Origin: Brevundimonas pishanensis
GTDB taxonomy: Bacteria > Pseudomonadota > Alphaproteobacteria > Caulobacterales > Caulobacteraceae
Length of the DNA: 64,000 bases
NCBI RefSeq assembly: GCF_022750635.1
Contig: NZ_JAJKBG010000005.1
Span: forward strand, 62,001 to 126,000
Direction: 5' to 3'
The translations under genes and the position numbers were made by a program. Within the stretch, counting starts at the first letter, position 1; every line of letters begins with the position of its first letter. The notes under the pieces are model-generated. The model worked only from the letters and a program-made list of their open reading frames with translations, was not told where the DNA came from and searched no databases. Below are positions 1 to 9,063 of this stretch, piece by piece.

Positions 1-904
1 CGCAGACGATGCGCGTCTCCTTGGTGTCGCGGACGGACTGGCCGATGCGCGGAGCGCGGGCCTTGGCGATGTTCAGACCAAAGGCCGCCAGCAGGCGGTC
101 GTTGACCTCGGCCTTTAGCGAAATCGGCAGGCGCAGACGGTCGCCGTCAATGTCGGCCGCAATACCAAAAGCTTTAAGCTGACCCAGCGAACCGTTCAGG
201 TCCTCGGGGCGGGCGATCAGCACCGGACCCACACCCTTATCGACGGGGACAACGCGTGCCAGTTCGCGCTCTACGCGCTCGCGTTCGCGACGGACGGTGG
301 CAATCCGCTCCTTGCTTTCCAGCAGGCGCGACGGGTCAAGAACCTGCATAGCCAGCTTCACCAGGGGGGCGGGCAGGGCATAGGGCTCCAGCACCGAAGC
401 CAGACGCGCCAGCGTGTCGGCCTGACCGATGGCAGCGCCCACGCGTGCTCCGGCCAGACCATAGGCCAGCGACAGGCTGCGCAGGACGACAAGGTTTGGA
501 TTGTCGCCAATGACCGTGGTGGCCGAGGTGGCATCCGAAAACTCGATCACGCCTTCGTCCACGACCAGCAGGCCGGGGGCGACGCGGGCAGCCATTTCGG
601 CAATGGCCTCGACCGATCCAATGGCGCGGGCGATGACTGCCAGCGGCTCGCCACGGTCCGGATAGATAGCCGACAGAGTGGTGTAGGGCTCGGCCTTGGG
701 GGCTTCGACTGATCCACCGTCACGAGCGGCCAGACGGTAGACCAGTTCCAGCGCGTGGGTCAGGCCGCGAACGGGCAGGACCTGCTCGGCCTCCACGCCA
801 TAGATTTCGGCCATGCGCGCGGCCAGTGCCGACGGGTTGGACGGATAGCTGTCCAGACCTTCGGCACCGGAGACCAGTGGGGCATACGGGGCGGGAAGGC
901 TCAT
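1..904 (-). CDS. Fused degenerate HisC-like domain + HisB (imidazoleglycerol-phosphate dehydratase), 3' end cut by window
   Basis: Begins at an ATG overlapping the hisD stop by 4 nt (ATGA), so it is the next gene of the his operon. Residues about 1-275 follow the histidinol-phosphate aminotransferase (HisC) fold: LVVDEGVIEFSD corresponds to the usual VVDEAYIEF segment and SLSLAYGLAGARVG to the SKAFxLAGLRxG segment. The Schiff-base lysine of that segment is Leu, the Tyr of AYIEF is Val, the NNPTG stretch is missing and the domain is about 70-80 residues short. With no stop or in-frame start between them, the frame then enters RIGQSVRDTKETRIVC, the typical N-terminus of HisB (RxTKETxI). HisB dehydrates imidazoleglycerol phosphate. 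Inference: a HisC pseudoenzyme domain fused to a real HisB; a working aminotransferase should be encoded elsewhere. The rest of HisB lies outside the window. Confidence 0.8.
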   Translation of the reverse strand, partial: MSLPAPYAPLVSGAEGLDSYPSNPSALAARMAEIYGVEAEQVLPVRGLTHALELVYRLAARDGGSVEAPKAEPYTTLSAIYPDRGEPLAVIARAIGSVEAIAEMAARVAPGLLVVDEGVIEFSDATSATTVIGDNPNLVVLRSLSLAYGLAGARVGAAIGQADTLARLASVLEPYALPAPLVKLAMQVLDPSRLLESKERIATVRRERERVERELARVVPVDKGVGPVLIARPEDLNGSLGQLKAFGIAADIDGDRLRLPISLKAEVNDRLLAAFGLNIAKARAPRIGQSVRDTKETRIVC

Positions 905-2208
905 GCCTCGCTCCTGTAGTCTGCGGCGCGGGCATGGCCTTCGAGGCCTTCCAGTCGCGCAAGGCGGGCGGCAATCGGGCCAAGGGCGCGGGCACCCTCT
1001 TCGTTGACGTATTGCACCGACATCGAGGTCATGAAGCTGGCGGTGGTCAGGCCACCCAGCGTGCGCGCTCCGCCATCGGTCGGCAGGACGTGGCTGGGGC
1101 CAGCGGCATAGTCGCCCAGCGTCTCGGCGGCCCAGCCCCCGACGAAGATGGCACCGGCGGCTTCGATGCGGTCGACCAGATCACCGGCGTCCTCGGTCTG
1201 CAGCGCGAGGTGTTCGGGGCCATACATATTGATGACCTCGATCACGTCATTCGGATCGCGGGCGAGGATGGCGCGGGCCTCGGAAAGCGAGGCGCGGGCG
1301 ATCTCTTCGCGCGGCAGGGTGGAGACCTGTTCCTCGACCTCTTCCAGAATGGCGGTGAGCGCCGTTTTGGTCGTGGCGACGAGGATGACCTGTGCGTCCT
1401 TGTCGTGCTCGGCTTGGCTCAGCAGGTCGGCAGCGGCGATGACGGGATCGGCGGCGCTGTCGGCCACGACCATCACTTCGGACGGACCGGCAGGCATGTC
1501 GACGGCAGGACCGGCGGGCAGGGCGTTGGCCTGTTTCTTGGCCTCGGCCACATAGGCATTGCCCGGACCAAACAGCTTGTCACAGCGCGGAATGATGCCG
1601 TCTTCCAACTCGACGCCAAAGGTCAGGGCGGCGATGGCTTGAGCACCGCCGATGGCCCAGATGGCATCAAGGCCAGCCTCGGCGGCGGCGATAATCATCG
1701 CAGGGTGGACTGAGCCATCCTTGGACGGCGGGGTGACGACGACGCGGGTTTTAACGCCTGCGACCTGCGCCGGAATAGCCTGCATCAATAGCGACGAAAA
1801 CAGAGGTGCCGTGCCGCCGGGCACATAGATGCCCGCAGCGCCAATGGCGCGCCATGCCAGCTTGGAGCGCACACCTGCCGTTGTCTCGATCAGGGCGCTG
1901 TCCTCGGGCTTGGTGGCCTGATGGAAGACGCGGATATTTTCGGCGGCCATGCGTATGGCGCGGGTGTCGGCAGGGGCCAGTTGATCGCGAGCCGCGTTCA
2001 GCGTCTCGTTATTGATCGCGAAACGGCGCGGCGGGGCACCGTCCAGCTTGATGCACCAGTCATTGACCGCAGCACCGCCACGCAGCGCCACGTCCTGCAT
2101 GATCTCGCGCACCACGCCGGTGACGTCTGCCGCCGCGCGGTGGGCGGGACGGGCCAGAGCCTCGCGCTTTTGGGCTTCGTCCAGTTGGGACCAGTCGAAC
2201 GTCTTCAT
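901..2208 (-). CDS. hisD: Histidinol dehydrogenase
   Basis: Catalyses the last two steps of histidine synthesis, oxidising L-histidinol to L-histidine with two NAD+ in the cytoplasm. The 435-residue product is family length. It carries the signature RCDKLFGPGNAYVAEAKK (from residue 209), DMPAGPSEVMVVAD, zinc ligands Gln265 and His268 in SQAEHD, Asp366 and His425, and the catalytic Glu332-His333 in MYGPEHL. The ATG used shares one base with the hisG stop (TGATG), indicating translational coupling. A longer reading frame upstream lies inside hisG and is not used. The gene's own stop overlaps the start of the hisC/hisB fusion. Confidence 0.97.
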   Translation of the reverse strand: MKTFDWSQLDEAQKREALARPAHRAAADVTGVVREIMQDVALRGGAAVNDWCIKLDGAPPRRFAINNETLNAARDQLAPADTRAIRMAAENIRVFHQATKPEDSALIETTAGVRSKLAWRAIGAAGIYVPGGTAPLFSSLLMQAIPAQVAGVKTRVVVTPPSKDGSVHPAMIIAAAEAGLDAIWAIGGAQAIAALTFGVELEDGIIPRCDKLFGPGNAYVAEAKKQANALPAGPAVDMPAGPSEVMVVADSAADPVIAAADLLSQAEHDKDAQVILVATTKTALTAILEEVEEQVSTLPREEIARASLSEARAILARDPNDVIEVINMYGPEHLALQTEDAGDLVDRIEAAGAIFVGGWAAETLGDYAAGPSHVLPTDGGARTLGGLTTASFMTSMSVQYVNEEGARALGPIAARLARLEGLEGHARAADYRSEA

Positions 2209-3086
2209 CACATCATCTTCTCGATGGGCAGGACGAGGATGGCCGAGGCACCAACGGCCTTCAGCTTCTCGAGCGTCTCCCAGAATACAGCTTCCTGACA
2301 CACGGCGTGCACAGCAACCGCATCATCACGACCGGCCAGCGGCATGATGGTCGGCGAACCGGCACCCGGCAGGATGGCGATGATCTCGTCCAGCGCCGCG
2401 CGCGGGGCGTTCATCATCACATATTTCGCACCTGACGAGGCGATCACGCCCGACATGCGCTCCATCACGCTGTCCAACAGGTCGGCCAGTTCCGGCTCCG
2501 GAGCCTTGGGCGATTTGATCAGGACGGCCTGGGATTCAAACACCGTGTCGCGGGCGACAAGGCCGTTGGCCTCCAGTGTTGCGCCGGTGGAAACCAGATC
2601 GCAGATGGCGGCGGCCAGCTTCATGCGCGGGGCCACTTCCACTGCGCCGCGCATCAGCACGACCTCGGCCTTGACGCCTTCGGCTTCCAGATAACGTTTC
2701 AGGATGTTGGGATAGGAGGTGGCGACGCGCTGACCTTCCAGATCCTTGGCGCCATTCCAGTCACCCGGCAGGGTGGCCAGCTTCAGCGTGCAACGGCCAA
2801 AGCCCAGCGGCATGACGATCTCGGCGTTCGGGCCACCGTTGCGGCCTTCCTCCAGAACGTTCTCGCCGACGATGCCGAGATCGCAAACGCCATCGGCCAC
2901 GAAGGTGGGGATGTCGTCGTCGCGCACGCGGATCAGATCGATGGGATAGTTTTCGACGCGATACAGCAGTTCGTTATGACCCTTCACCCATTTCAGGCCG
3001 GCGTCGCGGATCAGGTCCAGCGAGCGGTCGGCCAGACGGCCGGATTTCTGAATGGCGATACGGAGCCGACCTTGTGCGGTGCTCAT
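2208..3086 (-). CDS. hisG: ATP phosphoribosyltransferase, long form
   Basis: First committed enzyme of histidine synthesis: ATP + PRPP to phosphoribosyl-ATP, feedback-inhibited by histidine. At 292 residues it is the long (HisG-L) form, with a two-lobed catalytic region starting LRIAIQKSGRLADRSLDL and containing DLGIVGENVL, then a C-terminal ACT-like regulatory domain ending in ASAILVLPIEKM. The long form does not need the HisZ partner that many alphaproteobacteria with short HisG use. It lies 24 nt downstream of the TrpR-like gene and is coupled to hisD. Confidence 0.96.
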   Translation of the reverse strand: MSTAQGRLRIAIQKSGRLADRSLDLIRDAGLKWVKGHNELLYRVENYPIDLIRVRDDDIPTFVADGVCDLGIVGENVLEEGRNGGPNAEIVMPLGFGRCTLKLATLPGDWNGAKDLEGQRVATSYPNILKRYLEAEGVKAEVVLMRGAVEVAPRMKLAAAICDLVSTGATLEANGLVARDTVFESQAVLIKSPKAPEPELADLLDSVMERMSGVIASSGAKYVMMNAPRAALDEIIAILPGAGSPTIMPLAGRDDAVAVHAVCQEAVFWETLEKLKAVGASAILVLPIEKMM

Positions 3087-3110
3087 GGGATTACTTTCTC
3101 GGGTCAGAAT

Positions 3111-3422
3111 TCAGTCAGCGGAGGCGATGCGGTCCAGGGCGATGCGATAGCCCTGATGCGGCATGTCCTTCAGATAGCGGGCGACGCGGACCACGGTGGT
3201 GGGGCTGGCCCCCGCCTCTGCAGCGATCTCGCGATATGACTTGCCCCCCGCATCCAACAGACGCGCGACCTGCAGGCGCTCGGTAAAGGCGCGAAGTTCC
3301 GCAGGGGTGCAAAGGTCGGCCAGCAAGGCGGCCATCTCCTCGCGCGACTGCATGGACAAAAGCGCGTCCAGCAGCGCCTCGCGGGCGGCGTCTTTCGGAG
3401 GATTGGCAAGGGTGTCTGTCAT
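3111..3422 (-). CDS. YerC/YecD family TrpR-like DNA-binding protein
   Basis: A 103-residue protein of the TrpR superfamily (YerC/YecD type). A helix-turn-helix is readable in the second half: LLDAGGKSYREIAAEAGAS followed by PTTVVRVARYL. It is the first gene of the leftward his operon, 24 nt ahead of hisG. Placement suggests that it is a local regulator of histidine genes; that role is inference. The frame is open 13 codons further upstream, but the ATG at 3422 (MTDTLANPP) matches family length better. Just upstream sits CTGTAACAG (3441-3449), a near-perfect short dyad with a second ACAGT nearby, a possible operator. Confidence 0.85.
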   Translation of the reverse strand: MTDTLANPPKDAAREALLDALLSMQSREEMAALLADLCTPAELRAFTERLQVARLLDAGGKSYREIAAEAGASPTTVVRVARYLKDMPHQGYRIALDRIASAD

Positions 3423-3506
3423 GTCGCGCGCTTCACTATGCTGTAACAGTGGAACAGTCAACCCCGCCTTTGTCGGGCGGTACTAAAGAAAAAATGGATG
3501 CGCTAA

Positions 3507-3521
3507 TGAGAACTGTTATCA
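3507..3521. promoter_or_regulatory. Candidate Fur box
   Basis: TGAGAACTGTTATCA matches the 7-1-7 Fur pattern TGATAAT-N-ATTATCA at 11 of 14 informative positions. It lies in the divergent gap between the his operon and the TonB receptor, about 70-85 bp before the receptor ATG. The receptor and the PiuC gene behind it are the sort of genes Fur normally represses. Confidence 0.65.
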
Positions 3522-3590
3522 ATTTACTTGCGGCAGAATGTCGCTGTGCTATTGCGAGCGCCTCTCATTGTTACTCAAAGGCGACCCCCG

Positions 3591-5858
3591 ATGACCGACT
3601 CCCGCGCTCTCGCAATCAAGGCTTTGTTTATGGCCGGAGGCGCAGCCGGTATTCTGGGTTCGACCCCCGTACTGGCCGAAGCCAACGAGGGCGTTGTCGT
3701 TGCCGAGGTCAGTCAGGATGCTACCAATCTCGGCACCATCGACGTGCATGGTCGTAAGGTCCGCCGCGAGCCCACCGGTCCGGAGTTTGTCGCGCCGCTG
3801 GTGGATACCCCGCGCGCTGTGACCGTGATCCCGCAGCAGGTCATCGAGCAGACCGGAGCCATGTCGCTTCAGGATGTCCTTGCCAACTCGCCGGGCATTA
3901 CGCTGGGCGCAGGCGAGGGCGGCCAGCCTCTGGCCGATCGCCCGATCATCCGCGGTCAGGCGTCGGGCAACAATATCTTCGTCGACGGCCTGCGCGACAG
4001 TGGGGGTCAGCAGCGCGAAGTCTTCAATCTGGAACAGGTCGAAGTCGTTAAGGGGCCGGACGCTGTTTACTCGGGTCGTGGCTCTGGCGGTGGCAGCATC
4101 AATCTGGCCACCAAACAGCCCCGTCTAAACAACTTCACCCACGTTTCGCTGGGAGCCGGAACCGACGCCTATCTGCGCGGCACCATCGACACCAACTATA
4201 GGATCAGCGACAACGCCGCCCTTCGCCTGAACATTATGGGCGCACAGGGCGATGTCGCCGGACGTGACAGCGTCGATTACGACAAGTGGGGCCTCTCGGC
4301 CGCTTTTGCTGCGGGTTTGGGGACCGACACCACCTTCACCGTCGGCTATTATCATCTGACCTCGAACCAGATGCCGGATTACGGCCTGCCGCTGTTCACC
4401 AAGACGGGCGTGCGCGATGACGAGAGCGGCGTGCTGAATGTCCCGCGCGATGCCTTCTACGGGGTCAAGGACCGCGACTATCTGGAAAACAAGGTCGATA
4501 CCTTCACCGCCATCTTCCAGCATGATTTCAGTGACAACCTGCGCATCCGCAATGTCACCCGCTATTCGGAAACGCTGAACGACTACGTCGTCACCAATCC
4601 GGGCGATGGCGGCAATGTCACCAATGGCGGCGTGGCCAATGTCGGTGGCGTGTGGTGGATGAAGCGCGGTAACAAGTCGCGCTGGAACCCGACCCGCACC
4701 GTCGCCAACGTCACCGACCTGACGGGCTCGTACGAGCACGGCAATATCACGCACAACTTCAATGCAGGGGTGGAGCTGTCGCGAGAGAAGAACCGCAACG
4801 CCTCCTACGCGATCACCACCACCGGCGGCTCGGCCTGCCCGGCACCGTTGACGGGTTACGACTGCACGCCGCTCTATGCACCGAACACGTCGGATAGCTG
4901 GCAAGGCACGATCCAGCGCAGCCTCGTCTCGCGCAATTCGACCGATACGCTGGCGGTCTATGCGTTCGACTCCATCAACATCGGCGAAAAGCTGATCCTG
5001 AACCTTGGCGTCCGCTATGACGATTATTCGGTCGACGGGGTGGACGCGTCGGGCACCCTGACAGCTCCGGTTTATACCGTGAACGGTGGCGACTGGTCCT
5101 TCACTAACTATCAGGTCGGCGTCGTCTATAAGCCGACGCAGAACTCCAGCGTCTATGCGTCGTGGGCCACGTCTTCGACCCCGCCGACCATCTCTGCCGG
5201 TGACCAGAACACCACGGGCGTCGGCTCGGGCAATCTGGCCGGCACGCTGTTGGAGCCGGAAGATACTGAGAGCTTCGAGATCGGTGCCAAAGCCACCCTG
5301 TTCGACGACCGGCTTGCGCTCGGTGTCGCGGCCTTCCAACTGACGCGCGAGAACGCGCAAATCCTCGTCGCTCCGAACATCTACGAGCAAGCCGGCGAGG
5401 TCGAGGTCAAGGGCGTCGAGCTATCGGCGTCGGGCAACATCACCGACAAGTGGCAGGTCTTCGGCGGCTACACCTGGCAGGATTCCGAACTGGTGAAGGG
5501 GGCCTACAACAGCACTGTCATCGGCGAGCAACTGGCCAACACGCCGGAACATTCGGTCAGCCTGTTCACCACCTACCGCCTGCTGCCCAAGCTGACGGTT
5601 GGCGGCGGCGTCTACTATGTGTCGAAGTCGTGGGGCGGTAACCAGAACGGTGCGGGCGGCGGGACCAATCGCGTCTATGCGCCGGAATATACCCGCGTCG
5701 ATCTGATGGGCACTTACGACATCAACGACACGGCCTCGCTGACCCTGAATGTGAAGAATGTCGGCGACGAGCGCTACATCATGCGCACGAACGGTGTGCA
5801 CCATGCCGACGTGGCACCGGGCCGCTCGGCCATGCTGACGCTGAACCTGCGCTACTGA
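3591..5858 (+). CDS. TonB-dependent siderophore receptor (Fiu/CirA-like)
   Basis: An outer-membrane receptor of about 755 residues, taking the ATG at 3591 after a purine-rich stretch; the frame is open further upstream. A signal peptide is followed by a TonB plug domain (TPRAVTVIPQQVIEQTGA, then RPIIRGQASGNNIFVDGLRD and VEVVKGPDAVYSGRGSGGG) and a long 22-strand-type barrel ending in ...LTLNLRY with a terminal aromatic, as required for BamA insertion. The strong plug motif and the adjacent PiuC gene point to the catecholate siderophore receptor group. Transport would need TonB-ExbBD encoded elsewhere. A Fur box lies upstream. The exact substrate cannot be read from the sequence. Confidence 0.93.
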   Translation: MTDSRALAIKALFMAGGAAGILGSTPVLAEANEGVVVAEVSQDATNLGTIDVHGRKVRREPTGPEFVAPLVDTPRAVTVIPQQVIEQTGAMSLQDVLANSPGITLGAGEGGQPLADRPIIRGQASGNNIFVDGLRDSGGQQREVFNLEQVEVVKGPDAVYSGRGSGGGSINLATKQPRLNNFTHVSLGAGTDAYLRGTIDTNYRISDNAALRLNIMGAQGDVAGRDSVDYDKWGLSAAFAAGLGTDTTFTVGYYHLTSNQMPDYGLPLFTKTGVRDDESGVLNVPRDAFYGVKDRDYLENKVDTFTAIFQHDFSDNLRIRNVTRYSETLNDYVVTNPGDGGNVTNGGVANVGGVWWMKRGNKSRWNPTRTVANVTDLTGSYEHGNITHNFNAGVELSREKNRNASYAITTTGGSACPAPLTGYDCTPLYAPNTSDSWQGTIQRSLVSRNSTDTLAVYAFDSINIGEKLILNLGVRYDDYSVDGVDASGTLTAPVYTVNGGDWSFTNYQVGVVYKPTQNSSVYASWATSSTPPTISAGDQNTTGVGSGNLAGTLLEPEDTESFEIGAKATLFDDRLALGVAAFQLTRENAQILVAPNIYEQAGEVEVKGVELSASGNITDKWQVFGGYTWQDSELVKGAYNSTVIGEQLANTPEHSVSLFTTYRLLPKLTVGGGVYYVSKSWGGNQNGAGGGTNRVYAPEYTRVDLMGTYDINDTASLTLNVKNVGDERYIMRTNGVHHADVAPGRSAMLTLNLRY

Positions 5859-5883
5859 TATCCACCAATGACCTGAACAGTGG

Positions 5884-5908
5884 CCCTGTCATCCAATGGA
5901 TGGCAGGG
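5884..5908 (+). other. Intercistronic hairpin between receptor and PiuC genes
   Basis: An 11-bp stem (CCCTGTCATCC / GGATGGCAGGG, one G-U) with a 3-nt loop and no T-run. It may be an RNA-processing or attenuation element between receptor and PiuC, not a classical terminator. Confidence 0.5.
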
Positions 5909-5936
5909 TCATTGCCTTGAGGAAGTGAGTTTCGCC

Positions 5937-6614
5937 ATGCTGCTGCATATCCCTGCCGTCTTTTCCAAAGACGAGGTGAAGGCCCTTCGCGCTGTGCTGG
6001 ATCGCGGTCCGTGGGCGGACGGCAATATGACCTCGGGTCACCAGTCTGCCACAGCCAAGCAGAACCATCAGCTTCCCGAAGACAGCGCCGAGGCGCGCGA
6101 GGTACAGGGCATTATCACCCAAGCCCTCTATGCCAACCCGATGTTTATGTCGGCGGCGCTTCCGCACACGGTCTTTCCGCCCCTGTTCAACCGCTATGAG
6201 GGCGGCGGAAACTTTGGCACCCACGTCGACAACGCCATCCGCCAGCGCGGCAATGTGCGCATCCGCAGCGACCTTTCGGCGACCCTCTTCCTGTCCGAGC
6301 CTGAAGACTATGACGGTGGCGAACTAATTATCGAGGAGATGTACGGCGAACAGAGCGTCAAACTGCCGGCGGGCGATATGGTGCTCTATCCGTCCAAGAG
6401 CCTGCACCGAGTTACGCCTGTGACGCGCGGGGCACGGGTCTCCAGCTTTTTCTGGCTACAGAGCCTGATCCGCGACGATGCAGACCGCGAAAGCCTGTTC
6501 CGGATGGACGTGGCCATTCAGCGCTTGAACATTGAACGCGGGCCGAAAGATCAGGCCGTCATCGAACTGACCGGCGTCTATCACAACCTGTTGCGGCGCT
6601 GGTCCGAGGTTTAA
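5937..6614 (+). CDS. PiuC/YbiX family Fe(II)/2-oxoglutarate-dependent dioxygenase
   Basis: A 225-residue cytoplasmic PKHD-type hydroxylase. The Fe(II) ligands are visible as the HxD of GTHVDNAI and the distal His in [20 protein letters not shown], whose Arg fits the 2-oxoglutarate anchor. [14 protein letters not shown] is the usual N-terminus of the family, which sets the start at 5937; an in-frame GTG at 5925 is possible. It follows the siderophore receptor at 78 nt, the conserved arrangement seen for fiu-ybiX and piuA-piuC. The substrate of this family is not settled; a role in iron or siderophore handling is inferred from association. Its stop overlaps the convergent reductase gene by 4 nt. 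Confidence 0.93.
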   Translation: MLLHIPAVFSKDEVKALRAVLDRGPWADGNMTSGHQSATAKQNHQLPEDSAEAREVQGIITQALYANPMFMSAALPHTVFPPLFNRYEGGGNFGTHVDNAIRQRGNVRIRSDLSATLFLSEPEDYDGGELIIEEMYGEQSVKLPAGDMVLYPSKSLHRVTPVTRGARVSSFFWLQSLIRDDADRESLFRMDVAIQRLNIERGPKDQAVIELTGVYHNLLRRWSEV

Positions 6615-7969
6615 TAGACGTCGCGGCGATAGCGTCCGGCGTCGGTTAGGCCCTGCAGTCGCTCCTCGCCCAGCACGGTTTCCAGCGCGGCGTGAACGCC
6701 CTTGGACATGCCCTCCAGGCTGCCGCAGACAAAGATATAGGCCCCGCGATCAATCCAGCGCTCGATGTCGCGGGCGTTCTCTGAGATCAGGTGCTGGACA
6801 TAGCGGCCATCGCCTTCGTCGCGTGACCATGCCTGATCCATGCGGGCCAGTATGCCTGCGGCCTGCATGGCCTTCAGTTCCTCGCCGAAGAAGTCGTCAT
6901 GGGCACGGGTGCGCTCGCCGAACAGCAACCAAGCCTGACCTTTGCGTTCGACTTTCAGGTGGGCGCGCAGGCCCGCGATGCCGGTGCCGTTACCAATCAG
7001 GATAATCGGGGCTGCGGACGGAGCAGGCCGGAAGCTGCGGTTCGGGCGAATGCGCATGTCGACGACATCGCCTTGAGCAAGGTCGCGGATCAGCCAGCCT
7101 GACCCCAGACCATAGCTTCCATCCGGCGCGGTCATCAGGCGCACACAGAACTCGGCCCCGTTATCGGCAGGGACCGAGGCGAGGGAATATTCGCGCGTCA
7201 CGCGCTCGCCTACAGCATCTGAAGGCAGGGCGAACTCGGCGATGTCACCGGCTTCCCATTTGGGCGAGTGGCCGACGGGCTGGAAAACCAGATGCCACGC
7301 CTCGCCGCCGGGACTGCCGGGGTTCAGGTGCACCTTGCGAACCAACTGCCACCGATCATAGGCGGCGGGTACCCATGCGTAGAGGTTCTCGGTCCCTGCC
7401 ATTTCCGCCAGTTGCTGCTGCCAAAGGGTCAGTGCGGCAGGGTCGTTGTTATCAACCTCGATGCGGGGGAAGAGGGGTTTGGCACCGCTATCGCTCGCCC
7501 ATGCGTCGATCTGGCGGCCAAAGGCACAATAGCGATCATAGGATTTGTCGCCCAGCGCCAGCACAGCAAAGCGCAGGTTTGGCAGGGCGGCGCTGTGCGT
7601 CATCTGGCGACGCAGGAAGCCTGAGCCATTGTCAGGGGCATCACCTTCACCGGTCGTGGATGCGATGAACAAGACCTTCCGGGCGGACTTTAGTGCAACG
7701 TCATCCAGTTCTGACAGGGGAACCGGCCGTGCCGCGGTGCCGGCATCGGAGAGGGCCTGCGCGCTCTGCCATGCCAGTTCCTCGGCCGTGCCGGTCTGGC
7801 TGGCGTAGGCGATCAGAACGGTGTCGGTTGCCGTTTGACCCAAGGCTGCCGCACGAGCCGTTACAGCGGCCAGTTCGCGCCTGACCTTCACAATGGTCCA
7901 GCCAACGAGAGCCAGCCAGAGGCCGACACAGATAGCGGCACAGATCCAGTGCAGGGGGCTATGGGTCAC
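6611..7969 (-). CDS. Membrane-anchored flavodoxin/FAD-NADPH reductase (sulfite-reductase-flavoprotein type)
   Basis: A 452-residue diflavin reductase. One N-terminal transmembrane helix (residues about 7-28) is followed by a flavodoxin-like FMN domain starting [18 protein letters not shown], then an FAD-binding ferredoxin-reductase domain with REYSLASVP, and an NADPH domain with [12 protein letters not shown]. In this cluster such proteins are thought to pass cytosolic NADPH electrons to the membrane PepSY protein; this is inferred from gene association. It is the last gene of the leftward operon, 18 nt after the ApbE gene. It is not a CysJ: no sulfite reductase partner is nearby. Confidence 0.88.
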   Translation of the reverse strand: MTHSPLHWICAAICVGLWLALVGWTIVKVRRELAAVTARAAALGQTATDTVLIAYASQTGTAEELAWQSAQALSDAGTAARPVPLSELDDVALKSARKVLFIASTTGEGDAPDNGSGFLRRQMTHSAALPNLRFAVLALGDKSYDRYCAFGRQIDAWASDSGAKPLFPRIEVDNNDPAALTLWQQQLAEMAGTENLYAWVPAAYDRWQLVRKVHLNPGSPGGEAWHLVFQPVGHSPKWEAGDIAEFALPSDAVGERVTREYSLASVPADNGAEFCVRLMTAPDGSYGLGSGWLIRDLAQGDVVDMRIRPNRSFRPAPSAAPIILIGNGTGIAGLRAHLKVERKGQAWLLFGERTRAHDDFFGEELKAMQAAGILARMDQAWSRDEGDGRYVQHLISENARDIERWIDRGAYIFVCGSLEGMSKGVHAALETVLGEERLQGLTDAGRYRRDVY

Positions 7970-7987
7970 GGACGATATCGAAGGGCT

Positions 7988-9061
7988 TTAAGCCTCTTCC
8001 TCCATCATGGCGGCATAGGCGGGCGTGTAGTGCTCGACCAGTCCGCGCTCGGTACGCTCTACAAGGTGGGCCGCCAGACCCATTGCTTGGGCAAAGCCCA
8101 ATCCATCGACCGGACCCAGGACAGTCAGTGCCGTGGCAAAGGCGTCAGCACGCATGGCCAGCGCGTCAAAGACCGTCACCTGCGCAAGCTGATTGGAAAC
8201 GGGGCGGCCCGTCGAGCCGTCGACGGTATGGCTATAGGCCGTTCCGTTGTGACTGAAGGTGCGGCGCCAGTCGCCCGAGGTCGCAACAGCCAGATTATAG
8301 AGGGCCGCCACGGTGCGCGGTGCTGGAGAGCCTTCGACCGCTTCAATCTCGACCCACCAAGGCTGGGCATCGGGTTTTACGCCCACGCCTTTCAACTCGC
8401 CGCCGATCTCGACCAGATGCGAGGTTGCACCCAGCGCAGTCAGACGATCCGATACGCGGTCTACGGCATGGCCTTTGGCGATGCCGGAGAAGTCGAGTTT
8501 CATTCCGCCGATTTGCAGCGCCGCCTGTTGTTCGCGGTTGAGACGCAGCCTGTTCCAGCCGCAGACCGAGCGTGCTGCCTCGATGTCGTTTTGCGACGGG
8601 ATTGGCAGTAGGGCTGGGCGCGGGCCGGGCGGGCCAAAGCCCCACAAATCCACCAGCGCCCCGAGCGTCGGATCAACAGCGCCGTTCACGTCGTCCGCCA
8701 ACTCCAGAGACGCGATCAGCAGTTCCCAGAAGTCGTCGGAAAGCGGCACAAAGCCTTCTGCGGCGCGGTTGAAGCGGGAGATTTCGCTGTCGGCGACCCA
8801 CGGACTGAACAGGGCAATGATCTGCGCCAATTCGTCCTCGATGGCCGTGCGGAAGGTCTGCAGGTCACCACCCGGCGGCGGTACAAACCGCACCTGCCAG
8901 GTGGTTCCCATGCTGGTGCCGTCCAGCGACCAGACCAGATCACTGGGCGGGCGCTCCGGTCCCCCTGCCACGGCCGGGATCAGCACGCGGTTTTCACCAA
9001 AGTCGTTGGCGACCGGATCGCCGATGACAATCGGGGCAGGGGAGGAACTGGAGCGCTTCAT
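7988..9061 (-). CDS. apbE: FAD:protein FMN transferase
   Basis: ApbE covalently attaches the FMN part of FAD to a Ser/Thr of a target protein. Family motifs are present: TSMGTTWQVRF near the N-terminus, DPTLGALVDLWGFG, LDFSGIAKGHAVDRV, EIGGELKGVG, SHTVDGSTGRPVSN and ADAFATALTVLG. At 357 residues from ATG 9061 it is normal length. Oddly, no signal peptide or lipobox is seen at the N-terminus (MKRSSSSPAPIVIG), whereas most ApbE proteins are periplasmic lipoproteins. The likely substrate is the DUF2271 protein two genes upstream, which has an SGPT motif. It lies 2 nt after the DUF4198 gene stop. Confidence 0.92.
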   Translation of the reverse strand: MKRSSSSPAPIVIGDPVANDFGENRVLIPAVAGGPERPPSDLVWSLDGTSMGTTWQVRFVPPPGGDLQTFRTAIEDELAQIIALFSPWVADSEISRFNRAAEGFVPLSDDFWELLIASLELADDVNGAVDPTLGALVDLWGFGPPGPRPALLPIPSQNDIEAARSVCGWNRLRLNREQQAALQIGGMKLDFSGIAKGHAVDRVSDRLTALGATSHLVEIGGELKGVGVKPDAQPWWVEIEAVEGSPAPRTVAALYNLAVATSGDWRRTFSHNGTAYSHTVDGSTGRPVSNQLAQVTVFDALAMRADAFATALTVLGPVDGLGFAQAMGLAAHLVERTERGLVEHYTPAYAAMMEEEA

Positions 9062-9063
9062 GC

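Noticed and set aside
4125-5390. 421-aa open frame antisense to the siderophore receptor
   Set aside because: Overlaps the receptor barrel completely; low-complexity composition typical of antisense frames.
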